A stretch of DNA of 64,000 nucleotides from Coniella vitis (lineage: Eukaryota; Ascomycota; Sordariomycetes; Diaporthales; Schizoparmaceae), in NCBI GenBank assembly GCA_011317545.1, contig WUJK01000007.1, positions 868,001 to 932,000 on the forward strand, read 5' to 3'. This document shows, piece by piece, positions 11,907-23,035 of this stretch (position 1 is the stretch's first letter; each line of letters opens with the position of its first letter). The notes under the pieces are model-generated. The model had not been told where the DNA came from and did not search any database. It saw only the letters and a list, made by a program, of their open reading frames with translations. The position numbers and the translations under genes are program-made.

Positions 11907-13743
11907 CTCGGGCGGATGCAATTCAAAAGTGTGTTGTGAGAACAAGAAAAGGTCACGGTAAGGAGGTTGGGATGACTGACGAAGCAATCGTGCTATTGTT
12001 GACAATAGGGACTGCCTTGTCGTTGCCTCTCCTCGCCACTGTCCCTCTCGTGCTCGGTGAAGGTTCACGTCACATCCAATCCCCCAATGAGGCTTAGCAG
12101 ATTTCTATGACACGGAGATTTACAGGGTCAGGCACGTGCGGCGAGCCGAAATCTCTTGGTCCAACGGCTCACCATACATCCATAGGCGTACAAGCTCTAG
12201 ACTCATTCTTTGCGTATACTTTTGGCCGCTATACAATGCGTTGGTACGACAAACTCGAGGTTCTTCTGATGGTACAACAAGAAAACGTTATGGTAGAAAC
12301 GACGCGGACAGCAGGGTGAGCACACGCTAAGATCTTCATGGCTAGCGTCTAGACCATGGTACGTCTCACTTTGAGGAGGAAAAGGTACCTAGGTACGTCC
12401 GTTTTCCTGTGTCAATTCTCATCAGCCAGCAACCGGTTGTCCTTGACAACGATGCGCCAAGACTGGATATTGAAGAACAGCCTTGGATTTTGAGTGAGTG
12501 GCTTCGTTCTTATTCAATATATGCTTCCTTTCCACATCATGTATTGCTGCCGGCATGCCCCTTCATTGTCCAACTGCCAATTATATTCTGTCACTGACGG
12601 CGGCTGACATCGTCAAAAGACGTTTCTCCTCGGCATTTCTCTCGACAAACTCTTGGTCAGCAAGCACTCGCCTCTTACGGTGATTCTTGCTGTTCATGGC
12701 TTCAAAGACGGCCGTACCGGCTCGCAATGCTTCGTCTCTACGTCTCTACACCTCCGCGCCACAAGCCAGCACCCGCGTTCGCAAGAGTGGAGCGGAGAAA
12801 GGGCGGAGACGAGGTGTGGCTAACATCACCATGCCTCTTCTTCCCCATATATGATCCGATCAACTCTCAACAAGTCGAATCGCGTCAGTCACATTGAAGA
12901 CTTGTTGGGCTGCCAAGAAGTCACATCATACTTCTACTCGCCATTTATCTACTGAGTAGCACCAACGGGTGCCCGGGCTGCGCATGATTGTTCAACTGCT
13001 TCTACCGCAGCCCTATCAGCACTTTTCCGTGTTGACGTGCCCTCGGACATGATTCGGACCTGTTCTTATCTACCCAAGCCCGCATTGGCCATACATGTCA
13101 GCCCCATGCAGCAACAAGGGCTCTTCTGCAAGCATCCGGTTACTAGACGTTGTGACTTTATCAATACTATGTAAAGGCAAAATATCTTTATCGCAATACA
13201 CGATCCTAGTGCTGGTCCCAGACCGTGCTGCCAAGAGATAAGCAACCAAAAACCCCAGACAAACAGACCCCCGGCTCCCCCTCAAGCCAGCCTAGATCAG
13301 TTGTGGGGCTGATGGAAGAACCGCATGCAGAGTTCACGCTTATGGAGTGCATACTATGATAGTTTATTGCATGTCCTTCGCTTCGGGCCAAGGCTGAGCC
13401 ACATGGCCTCCAGCGATAAGCGATGCGGAACCGGAGTCGAGCGTGGAAATATTAAGCCCAAGGCCTCTCTCTCATTATGGCGACTTGGATTGGAATCAGC
13501 TTGAATTCGAGGGACTGTTCGAGTTCCAAGGGCAAAAGAAAACTAAAATATAGGCCACAGGTCACGGTGACAAGCCGAGAAGCCATTCCTCTCTTTGCTC
13601 TTGGTCATTTTGGTCGCCATCGTTGGAAGAAAAAGAAAGAAGAAGAAGAAGAAGGAGAAGAAGAAGAAGAAGAAAGAAACACCTCATAAACAACCTGATA
13701 CAGAGGTACGACATCGACTTGTCTGCAGCTGAGGGTTGGCACA
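11907..13743. other. Intergenic region upstream of the ammonium permease
   Basis: No coding frame was supported. The right half holds several GATA elements, and a GAA microsatellite at about 13627-13678 lies in the probable leader of the permease gene. Confidence 0.5.
13066..13419 (+). promoter_or_regulatory. Cluster of GATA-factor type elements
   Basis: Five HGATAR or reverse-complement sites: TTATCT at 13066, TTATCA at 13158, TTATCG at about 13189, AGATAA at 13236 and CGATAA at 13414. By chance about one would be expected in this length. Ammonium permease genes of fungi are known targets of AreA/NIT2-type GATA activators, so control by nitrogen supply is a reasonable inference. Confidence 0.45.
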
Positions 13744-15383
13744 ATGAGTTCAGGAGTAAGTCCAGACCGTCCACTTCTATAGCTTCCTCCTCATACACAA
13801 TCAATAACAACGTCGCCTTCCATCTATAGCCAGTGTACAACGCGTCCGAGCCCAGTGGCGGCGACTCCTTGACGAGCGATGTCAATGCACAATATGTCGG
13901 CTACGAATACAACTACACCTATCTCATCTTTTGCGGCTTCATAGTATGGCTCATCATCCCGGGGATTGGCCTTCTCTATGGAGGCATGGCCCGCCGAAAG
14001 TCTGCCCTGACGTTACTCTTCCAATCCCTCATGGTTGGTGCTGTGACGACCTTCCAGTGGATGTTTTGGGGTTACTCTCTGGCCTACAGCCGTACAGCAG
14101 GACCATTTATCGGTGACCTGGCCAACTTTGGCCTCAAGAACGTGGTAGCAGCACCTAGCATTGGCAACTCGACCATCCCCGAGATTGTCTTTTGCCTCTA
14201 CCAGCTGCTCTTTTGCGCCTGCACCGTGCAGATTGTCGTTGGCGGCGCCTTTGAGCGCGGTCGCATCATCCCTTCGCTCGTGTTTGGCTTCCTTTGGGCC
14301 ACTGTCGTTTACTGCCCGATTGCCTGCTGGACATGGAACCCGAGCGGCTGGCTGTACAATCTCCCTTCTCTCGACTTTGCTGGTGGCGGCCCCGTGCACA
14401 TTGCAAGCGGGTGGGCGGCGCTGGCATACGCGCTCGTCTTGGGCAAGCGCAACAAGCACGCCGACGACGACGGCACACACGGCAAGCCGCACAACACGAC
14501 GCTCGTCTTCTTGGGCACTGTGCTCATCTGGTTTGGCTGGTTCGGGTTCAACGGCGGTTCAGCGCTCAACGCAAGCGTGCGCGCCATGTACGCGGCCTTC
14601 AACACCAACACGGCGGCGTCGACGGGGGCCATTGGGTGGGTGCTCGTGGATTACATCCGGCACAAGGGGAGGTTCAGCGTTGTGGGCGCGTGCGAGGGCG
14701 CGATTGCCGGGCTGGTGGGCATCACGCCTGCTGCGGGCTTTGTCAGTGTGTGGCTGGCAGCCGTGATTGGGTTCCTGACTGCTGTTATTTGCGCGCTGAT
14801 GGACGGCGTGAATGAGTGGATCCACACAGATGATGGGCTGGAGGTGTTCAAGTTGCATGGGATCGGGGGCATGTGTGGTTCCTTTTTCACGGGTATTTTT
14901 GCTACTGCTTCTGGTATGTTTGTCCCCGTCCTTCCTTGCCCTCTGGTTCCTCTGGCTCTGGAAATGGCGGCTAATATCTCCACTCTGATAGTCACCGCTC
15001 TCGACGGCGTCTCGTCGGCAGCCGGTGGCATCGACGGCAACGGCATCCAAGTCGGCAAGCAATTCGCCGAGATCTGTGCCATTTCCGCCTACTCGTTCAC
15101 AGTTTCCTTTGCGCTGCTCATGATCATGAAGTACATCCCGGGGCTGCACCTGCGTGTTTCGGACGAAGCCGAAGAGCTGGGCATGGACCTGGACCAGTTC
15201 TTTGACGAGCAGATTGGCGACTGGAGTTATCTGCAGGCGGCGCAAAAGGTGCGCAACACGACGATCCTAGGCCAGGCTGGTGTTGCGGGTTCTAGCAGCG
15301 ATGGTGCGATCCATAGTAGCTCGTCGATGGAGAGGGTTACAGAGGAGGTTGGTGACGTTGGTTCGGATGGCAAGAAGGCTTAA
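13744..15383 (+). CDS. Ammonium transporter (AMT/MEP family)
   Basis: Exons 13744..13755, 13830..14913 and 14992..15383 give 495 residues. The first exon is only 12 nt (M-S-S-G); the donor GTAAGTCC and acceptor TCTATAG, then GTATGT/CTGATAG, keep phase. It is a plasma-membrane NH4+ permease with about 11 membrane spans. Visible marks are IPGIGLLYGGMARRKS, the ARRK loop, FERGRIIPSLVF, DFAGGGPVHIASGWAALAYAL, WFGWFGFNGGSALN and KLHGIGGMCGSFFTGIFA, which fit the AMT signature. The paired pore histidines should be those in GPVHIASG and LHGIGG. The cytosolic tail begins around IPGLHLRVSDEAEELGMDLDQF and ends Ser-rich, possibly a phosphorylation target. It converges with the alcohol dehydrogenase gene, 185 bp away. 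Confidence 0.93.
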
Positions 15384-15568
15384 CAGCATCGGGATGCAGG
15401 GTAGATATTGTGATTCTGGGACGACGTCTATCACACTATCTAGGCGGTTTGGACAGCAGAAAAAAAAAGGAAAGTCCCTCTCCGTTTCCGCGGTATCCTT
15501 CTCTTGGGCTGTCCACATCAACTCCGTGTCACCATCGACCCAAACTTCAACCACACACCAACAAAGCG

Positions 15569-16990
15569 TCACGAGCCCTCCTCCCACACCATAACAGGCT
15601 TCACAACATCCCCGCGCCCCATGGCACCCAGCGCTTCTTCAAACTCCTCAAACCCAAACGTCCTGATCAACTTTTCGACCGGAAACTTGCCCTCGCGCCA
15701 CCACTGCACCAGCTGCGGGATGAACTCTTCTTTGCGACCCCAGCCCTGAATCGCGCCAAAATACTGCTTCCCACTGACCATGAAACTCTGCATGTGCACC
15801 TTCAAAAACGAATCCGGCAGCCCCGTGCCCACCTGGATAATCTTGGCCATGTACCGCGTATACCCAATCTGCGCAGCCACCAGCGCCGGGTGCGCCGTCG
15901 TGTCTATCGAAACCGACACGCCCTGTCCATCCTCCGTGGCCGCTTTGACCTTGTCCACCAGTTCGTCAAACGATGACGACGACGACGGATCTTGTGGGCG
16001 TGCCATTTCACTCGTGTTAAAGACATGGGTGGCGCCCAGCTCCTTGGCAAGCTCCAATCTCCCTGCCACGCGATCAATCCCAATAATCGTCCTACACCCT
16101 GCAATGCGCGACGCAGCCATCACAGCCGCGAGCCCCACGCCGCCGAGCCCGACGACGGCCACCGCGTCGTCGGGCCCTGCGCGCGCCACGTTGAGCACGG
16201 TGCCGCTGCCTGTTAGGAGGCCGCAGCCCACGGGCGCGAGCAGCGCGAGGTCGGCGCGGGAGAGGCGGAGCGCGGAGGCGTTGACGAGGCTTGATTCGGA
16301 GGCGATGGTGTGGCGGGCGAAGCTGGACTGGCCAAAGAAGCGACCGCCTATCTCTACATCGGGGGCCGAGGAAGAGGGGAAGAAGACGGGCTCGCCCATG
16401 AAGTTCAGGTCAAAGGCGCGCGTGCAGTGTGAGGGGGGTCCGGTGCGGCAGACGTAGCATTTCCCGCAGGCGGCAAAGGACATGAAGACTGCGTCGCCTG
16501 GTTTGACCTGTGGTTGTTGGTGGTGGTTGTTTTTTTTTTATGTATTAGTGGTCATGATAACAGCTTAGATGATGCGTGATATGAGATGAACAAACTCACC
16601 TTGGTCACGGCCTTGCCAACCTTTACCACGTACCCGGAGCCCTAATATATATCAAGGGGAAATCTATTCAGCCTTTACTTTTATTCTCTTTCTTAGAAAC
16701 CATCTTGCTCTTGACGAAGACTGACAGATAGCATAATAGAAAAAAAGAAAAAAAAACTAAAGAACAATGCCTATCAAACACACCTCGTGCCCCAACACTC
16801 TCGGGTAAAACACAGCAGGGACGCCCTTATCCTCGGGCGTATCGCCGCAATGGAGATCCGTGTGGCAGATGCCCGAGGCGACGACCTCGACCAGGACCTC
16901 GTCGTCGCGCGGCTCGCGCAGTTGGACTCGTTCCATCGCCCATTTGCCTTGGCTGAAAGGCCCGCGCGCAACGAGTGCTTTGGATTCCAT
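15569..16990 (-). CDS. Zinc-dependent alcohol dehydrogenase (MDR superfamily)
   Basis: Exons 16784..16990, 16600..16641 (a 42-nt micro-exon) and 15569..16507 give 395 residues with all phases zero. Catalytic zinc ligands are Cys42 in ICHTDLHCGD and His68 in VLGHE. Structural zinc cysteines are 97, 100, 103 and 111 in CGKCYVCRTGPPSHC. The Rossmann glycine motif GLGGVGLAAV is followed by an Asp (IGIDRV), which suggests NAD rather than NADP. The family reversibly oxidises alcohols to aldehydes; the length and the insert near FMGEPVFFPSS resemble aryl-alcohol or S-(hydroxymethyl)-type dehydrogenases, but the substrate is unknown. No targeting signal was seen, so it is probably cytosolic. Confidence 0.9.
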
Positions 16991-19076
16991 GGGGGTCCAG
17001 CTTTTGGTCAGCGTTGCGTTGACTGGAGGCGAGTGAGTGAGAGGTGACTGGGACTCTGGTCGGGGCGGCTGACTCTTTGGAGTCTCCTTTGGAGAGAATA
17101 TGTAAGGTCAGGTCTATCAAATAAATAGATAAGCGATGATGTGGCGGTGAGGGGAGCAGACGGAGTAATGGCAAATAGGCTTTGCATGGTATAATGACGT
17201 TTCAACCGGCAATTTACAAGTGCTTAGACAAAAGGAAAGTACACATGTTGGGAATGGCGCAAAATTATTGTGCCCGGCGTCTATTCAATCATGCTTATAG
17301 TCACTATTTCTGGCGACAGCTAATATCATGCTGAGCGAAATGATAGAACACTGTCTTACAAGATCAGATTATACTGAGAAAGCGTTGACATATTCTACTG
17401 GCGAATCATAGCCTGAAGATTGAATACTCCTCTTGGACTGAACAGGTATTAAATATAATCTAACATGACTTAGAGTCTATCGAATTATCGTATAATTGAG
17501 GCTATTGAGTCTTGGATCAACATTTGGTCATCAAGAGCGACTTGCATTCTCTCCGCGTTCCTCGCTTCCTGATGGCCAGCTTCTTCATCCTTGGCTTGAG
17601 CCATGCTTGATATTCCCCATACTTGCTATGATAGAAACTTTCGACTGCTCGTTGCGCAGTCAATTTCCAATACAAACTAGACTGTCTGGGTGGTCTACTT
17701 CCAAACACCCTCCAGATCCCCTTCGAGCCCTCACGCGAATCAATTCTCATCGTAGACTTTCATCTTATTGGTAACTCTGGAGTACCAGAAGACGCCAAGA
17801 AATACAAGAAACCTGTATACAGTACCAATCTCGTGCTGGTACAACATTTACTCATCTTGGCGGCTACTCTCTGTGTCTTGTCCCTCCTCAATTACGAGGT
17901 CACATCTTTTAAGATAGTTCTCCAGACGAAGATCAAACCTCAGTCTTATTGCTTCGAATCATAGTGGCCGTTACTTCAGTCGTTCCCTTACCTCTACGCC
18001 TCACTTTGGGACAGATTTTGCAGGCACAACTGTAGATCTCGCTTCTGCCCGATGACCTCTTCTTTTGGGCATTCAGCCCACAATGGCCTTCCCACCTTGG
18101 ACCTCCTCAATGGCAAAACGGCAGCAATATGGCCCAGACTGACGTACCAATCGACACATGAACACCTACTTTTAGCCATTTTAAATTTCAAGTTTCGAAC
18201 AATGCTCGGCTCAAGCGTACAAGTCACAAAGCAACGAGATCCGCTGAGCTAAGGAAGCAATTCCCAAAGTGATAGTCACCTACTACTCATTTTGATTCCA
18301 TGGCGTAAATATCAATGATGTGCTTTTCTTTTCCGCGGCAGAGGAGCCGGTTACCCAACAGCATACAGTACCGTGATAGGTTCTGGACCAACGCCGCAAT
18401 GCCACGCCCGGCATTGCCAGCAAACAGGGCACTGAATAAGTTCGAAAACATGTCATTACTCTTATACTTGAATTCGTGTATCATACGGCTTCCGTCGGGT
18501 TTCAATACCGTTTTGCCTGCTTTCGTAACACACTCGCTTCTGACTATTCCCTGTCTTTGTTACACACCTCATGTGCTAAGAACAAGTCGTAACACGATAC
18601 TTGCTAGAGCAACCACAAAAGGAAGCTCGATTTAGAACAGGCTTCTTGACAACCTGAGAGGCCGACAACATGGTTAGTATTTCCGTTTTTAACTTAATAC
18701 GTTAGCAATATCAAAACTTACCATCAATATCTTCTAGAGCCAAGAGACATGTCTCTATACGCTGCGTTCTCTTCATCACCCAGCAAAGGGGAACAGAGGA
18801 ATAAGCGGATACTTGATATTGTTATTCAATATTATTCTAGTTATTGCTTCTTCCATGCATTCTCGCCATCCACTTGCTCGTATCCTTGGTCTCTATCCTC
18901 CCAAACTAGCTTTTGAAGTCGTAATACAACAATGTTCCAGATTTTTGAAGTAACTTGCTTGTATTTATATCAAAAGGTGAAAGGAATAATCTTGTACTGC
19001 TGAAATGAAAGCCTCAATCACTTGTCAGAATCCCCTCCCTTGTCCTGAAACAGGTCAACTGGACAAGATATCTCCT
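16991..19076. other. AT-richer gene-poor block
   Basis: From about 17200 to 19000 the sequence is visibly richer in A and T than the flanking genes, and every frame is broken. No transposase, integrase or terminal repeat was recognised. It could be a relic mutated by RIP or plain intergenic DNA. Confidence 0.4.
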
Positions 19077-19830
19077 TTACTCATCGTCGTCCTCATCGTC
19101 TTCATCATCCTCATCATCTTCATCATCCTCGTCGTCCTCGTCGTCCTCGTCGTCCTCGTCGTCCTCATCGTCCTCATCATCCTCATCATCCTCATCATCC
19201 TCATCATCCTCATCATCCTCATCATCCTCATCATCCTCATCGTCCTCATCATCTTCATCATCCAGATTCTCGCCCTCCTGGGGTTGTTCCAAACCCTGCC
19301 TCTTGACAGCAAGATCCTTAATATCATTCTAAAAAACAAGTCAGCACCTCTGATTCCCATTATAGCAAACTGTGCTTTTTTTTGTTTCTTTCTTAAAACA
19401 TCCGTCAAGAGGAAGTCTCTCAACAACCCTCCTTTCTGAATTGCTTTTCTCACTTTTGCGCCTTGTTCTTTTTTTTTTTTTTTTAAAAAAAAAAAAAGAA
19501 ATGGAGGGAGGTGGACAAAAACGTACCGTGGTGGAAATCAGATTCCCGACTGGGACTGCGAGAGCGGGAGCCGCAACGGGGACAAGAGCAGTGCCCTGTT
19601 TTGTGTGTAAAAGAAAAAAAGAGAACAAAGTATTAGTCCAGAGATCTTTTTGGGTTTTCTTTTGTCTTTTTACGGATCAAAAGTAAATGGGAATGTTGGG
19701 AGTCAAGTCAATCATTCGAACATACAGCAGTGCCGCGGGCAAAACGGCCATTGCCTAGGCTCGGCAAGCCGGACACGGCCGTCGAGGTAGCGAGGCCGAG
19801 GGCGCAGAGCTGCACAATGGAAACGCGCAT
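19077..19830 (-). CDS. Small secreted protein with a 61-residue Asp/Glu tail
   Basis: Exons 19726..19830, 19527..19595 and 19077..19328 give 141 residues; donors GTATGT and GTACGT and acceptors AAACAG and TTTTTAG keep phase zero. Residues 1-20 (MRVSIVQLCALGLATSTAVS) read as a signal peptide. A Kex2-like Lys67-Arg68 lies in DLAVKR, so processing would release a product starting QGLEQPQEGENL followed by residues 81-141, which are only Asp and Glu (mostly D-D-E triplets). The mature part would be extremely acidic and probably disordered; calcium, metal or basic-surface binding is possible but unproven. The tail is encoded by a 9-bp tandem repeat. I recognise no family. A TATA-like TATATATA lies near 20107-20115 on the upstream side. 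Confidence 0.8.
19080..19262 (-). repeat. 9-bp tandem repeat encoding (Asp-Asp-Glu)n
   Basis: Twenty or so units of GAYGAYGAR in frame, 183 bp in all. Two codon flavours are interleaved: a central block using GAC-GAC-GAG and flanks using GAT-GAT-GAG. This suggests block-wise expansion. Confidence 0.9.
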
Positions 19831-21681
19831 TTTGGCAGATTATGTTTATTGTTGTTTGAAAAAAAAAAAAAAAAAAAAAAACAGGCGTATTCCAAGCTTT
19901 CAAGAGGAAATGGACAAGCGATTGTTCTTTGAGCGAAAGGCCGCGTGGGTTCTGGTTAAAAAGAGTGTTGGGATTGTGTAAACACAGGCAGGTAAAGAAA
20001 CAGAAAGTGAGCGTGTGAATGGTCGTTGTTGTTGTTGTTGTTGTTCTTTTTTTGATGAAGATGAAAGGCTAGACTAGAGCAAAAATGAAGCCGGCGGGAG
20101 GTTGCTCTATATATATACTTCTCCTTCCTCCGCCAAGATACTACCCCATCTTGATCCATCTCTTGGACAAGCTGCTGGCTCAGCCCTTTAGAGCACAGAC
20201 GATACTGAAGCGCCTTCCACAGTCTCGTGACCGTGCTGCGAACCTTGACGTAGCCCAGCGCGAAGGACAGAGCGCCAGGCCGACAGTCTGGAAATTTAAA
20301 ATCACCACCGCTAGGACGGTTCCAAAAAGCAATAGAGAGAGTTGAGCAAAAAGCTTGGCTTTTGTCAAAGCGCCGCCTCTCCGCCCTCTCTCTCACTATA
20401 TACCTCGACTACTCTGCATGTTGCTTGTGATATGCATATCATGCATTTGCCTGCTTCGTGGCTTGCTCCTGGCAGTCTGACCAGGACTGTTAGCTCATTC
20501 GTTGGTCCGTCAAGTGCAAAGCAGAGAAGAAAAGGATTTATCAAAGTTAGGGGATGGGCACCTTTGCCAGGAATAGCTGAGCAAAAGCCGCTCCTCTTCC
20601 TCTCGCAGTCTAGCGTCTGAGCTCTAGGAGGGCTGCCAAGTAGTTTAGCTTCACTTTTCATATTAGATCGGTCCCAAGATTCCAAGCCTCCTTTCCAAGC
20701 CCATCTGTTAGTCCACAGTCCGACCCCGTCTGGGGAAGATTATGCGGAGACCAGCTATTGTGGGGCTAAGCCTTTCGACAAGTGCCGAGCGAAACATGAA
20801 ACAAATGCTTGTGTGGGACGGCGGCCGTGATTTAAGCGTAAATTTGCCCCGATGGTCTCGACCGCTTACCTGACTAAAGTGGACTCGATGGCGCGGGCTA
20901 AGGGCTAGTACGATGTACCAAGCGGCGACTGGCCCATATAGTGAAGGGATACTCAGCTGTGCCAGGGTAGAGGGTCTTTGAGGAACGCTTGTGTGAGCTT
21001 GCTCATAGACAAGTACCGGGCCCACCGTATAATTGCAACAAGGGGTATAGTATGGCGACATCGACAAGTAGAAGTGACAGGAGACATGAGGGCAGAGGGC
21101 CTCGCAAAGGGTGGTGTTGAATCTCAAGGTGAAGTGTTGGAGTGTTGGAACCTTGAACTAATTGTCCCTTGACGCCATATGATTGGCCAGTTGGGCAGGA
21201 ATTCAGTACACTCAAGTGATAAGACTGGTAGGGGCTTTCTTCGTGAACGCAATCCTTGAAACAGAAAAAAGGGTCAATTTCCTAAGCATAAATTGGGCCA
21301 CGTACATTAAGCAGTTCGTCGTTTGAGTGAAGACGTACTGCACAGTGCAGCCTAGCCCATGATGTAAGCCGATCTGACGTGCGCATGCTCTCTGGCTTTA
21401 GTAATCAATGGTCAGGTTGATCACTATATACAATCTCGTGATGCCTTGATACCGAGTACAAGTATCAGAGTATCTGAAATTGGTCAAGAGATGTCACAAA
21501 CTTGGAGACAGTGGAATGTCCACCTGTGACGTACAAGTGACGTGATGGATCACCAGCAAGAGGTACTGCCTCGAGAGAGAATCCTCTGTACATAGCACTC
21601 GAGTCCTCTGTTTTCTCCCGAGAATGCTCGAGGCGAGTTATCACAAAACAGGACTTGTCAAACTGAAAAGTAAATCAGACA
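19831..21681. other. Intergenic region
   Basis: Promoter of the poly-acidic protein on the left and of the SMP-30 protein on the right. Homopolymer A runs lie near 19858-19880. No coding frame was supported. Confidence 0.5.
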
Positions 21682-22605
21682 ATGAAGGAATACACAGCCG
21701 AGGAATGGCTCCCAGCCAGCGCTGGCCTAGGAGAAAGCCCCTTGTACCGCGCCAGCGACGATACATTCTTCTTTGCCGACATCAAGAATCAGCTCGTGTA
21801 CGCTGTGCCTGTCCAAAAAGGCTGGGAAGCACGCAAGACATATGCCTTTGACGAATGCATCACCAGGCTCGAGACGGTCGCTGGCCGGGATGATGTCTTG
21901 GCGGCTCAAACACGGCTAGGCCTGGCGCTACTCTCGCTAGAGTCAGGGGCTCTCAAGCCGCTGGCCGCCATCCAACACGGCGACAGCAACACTGGCGCTA
22001 GCCTGGACGACAAAGCACGGATGAACGACGGCGGCATCGACGCACGGGGCAGGTGGTGGGCGGGGTCCATGGCGCTTGATGAAGAGACGCGCATTGGGCG
22101 GCTGTGGCGCATGGACAGGGCTGGTCAGGAGACGGGGGGCGAGACAGAGGAGGCCTCGGTGCTGGAAGTGGGAGACCTCGTCGATACGCCTGTGCCCAAT
22201 GGCCCCGTCTGGTCGCCTGACGACCGCATCATGTATGTCAACGAGACGCCAGCGGGCAAGGTGCTTCGGTTCGACTACGATCCGGAGACGGGCAGGGCGA
22301 GCAACAAGCGCCTGTTTGCGCAGCTCGAGGACGGCGGCATGCCAGATGGGATGGCGGTGGATGCGGAAGGACACGTTTGGGTCGCGGCCAACTCCAAGGG
22401 CCATCTGGTGAGGCTGTCTCCCGAGGGTCAAGTCGTCGCCAGGTGCAGCGTGCCAGGAGCGCAGATGGCTTCGTGCCCTGCATTTGGAGGCCACGACATG
22501 AAGACGCTCTTCGTTACGTCGATTGCCGCCGAGGGGTCAACTGGCAGTGTGTATAGGGTCCAAGTGGATGTTGCGGGGATCAAGAGGCACGAGTTTCAAG
22601 CGTAA
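21682..22605 (+). CDS. SMP-30/gluconolactonase/LRE-like protein
   Basis: A single exon of 307 residues, close to the usual family length (about 290-310). SMP-30 proteins are six-bladed propellers holding one divalent cation and hydrolyse sugar lactones. The metal ligands of the family are visible: Glu in GLGESPLYR near the N-terminus, Asn in RMNDGGIDARGRWWAGSM, Asn in PVPNGPVWSPDD and Asp in GMPDGMAVDAEGHVWVA. The propeller-closing part ends FGGHDMKTLFVTS. No signal peptide is seen, so it is likely cytosolic. The exact lactone is not known. Intronless in a region where most genes have introns. Confidence 0.88.
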   Translation: MKEYTAEEWLPASAGLGESPLYRASDDTFFFADIKNQLVYAVPVQKGWEARKTYAFDECITRLETVAGRDDVLAAQTRLGLALLSLESGALKPLAAIQHGDSNTGASLDDKARMNDGGIDARGRWWAGSMALDEETRIGRLWRMDRAGQETGGETEEASVLEVGDLVDTPVPNGPVWSPDDRIMYVNETPAGKVLRFDYDPETGRASNKRLFAQLEDGGMPDGMAVDAEGHVWVAANSKGHLVRLSPEGQVVARCSVPGAQMASCPAFGGHDMKTLFVTSIAAEGSTGSVYRVQVDVAGIKRHEFQA

Positions 22606-23035
22606 TCAGGGTCAAGGCAAAGGGAAACAGAGCGCTAGCCCACCGTGGCCAAGGCGCTTCTTTGTTCGTCTAGAAGCCACGGCCAGGTGCTGCTGCGTAT
22701 AGCTGCACGATACGATGTATACATAGTATCAAGTACCTAGCTCGATAGAAGCCCGACGTCGGCCCCGGGCATACCCTTTTCCGAGCCAGTGACATCAGAT
22801 CAGCCGACTGCGCCAACCACGCCCCCGTGTAAGTCGTACTTGAAGGATAAATGTCCCCACTTCCAACCATTACTCAAGTAGCCTCCATCGTGCATAATAG
22901 CATCATATTTGTATCATCCATCCATCCATCCATCCATACTTACAACAGTGAACTAGCTCCAAGTGACCGAACCACACTCCCCATCTGGCTCTGCTCTTCG
23001 AACCATAACGCCCAGTTGGCTAGACTAACGCAGCC
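22606..23035. other. Intergenic region
   Basis: Short spacer with a (CATC)n run near 22918-22937 in the probable leader of the next gene. Nothing else was seen. Confidence 0.5.

Noticed and set aside
14559..15245. Long minus-strand ORF inside the ammonium permease
   Set aside because: Antisense of a GC-rich gene with many conserved permease motifs on the plus strand.
17950..17975. TTCGAATC string like a tRNA T-loop
   Set aside because: No matching acceptor stem, A-box or anticodon arm could be laid out around it.
19055..19453. Met/Arg-rich and Ile/Val-rich ORFs in other frames of the acidic repeat
   Set aside because: Frame shadows of the (DDE)n array; only one frame joins to a signal peptide by proper splices.
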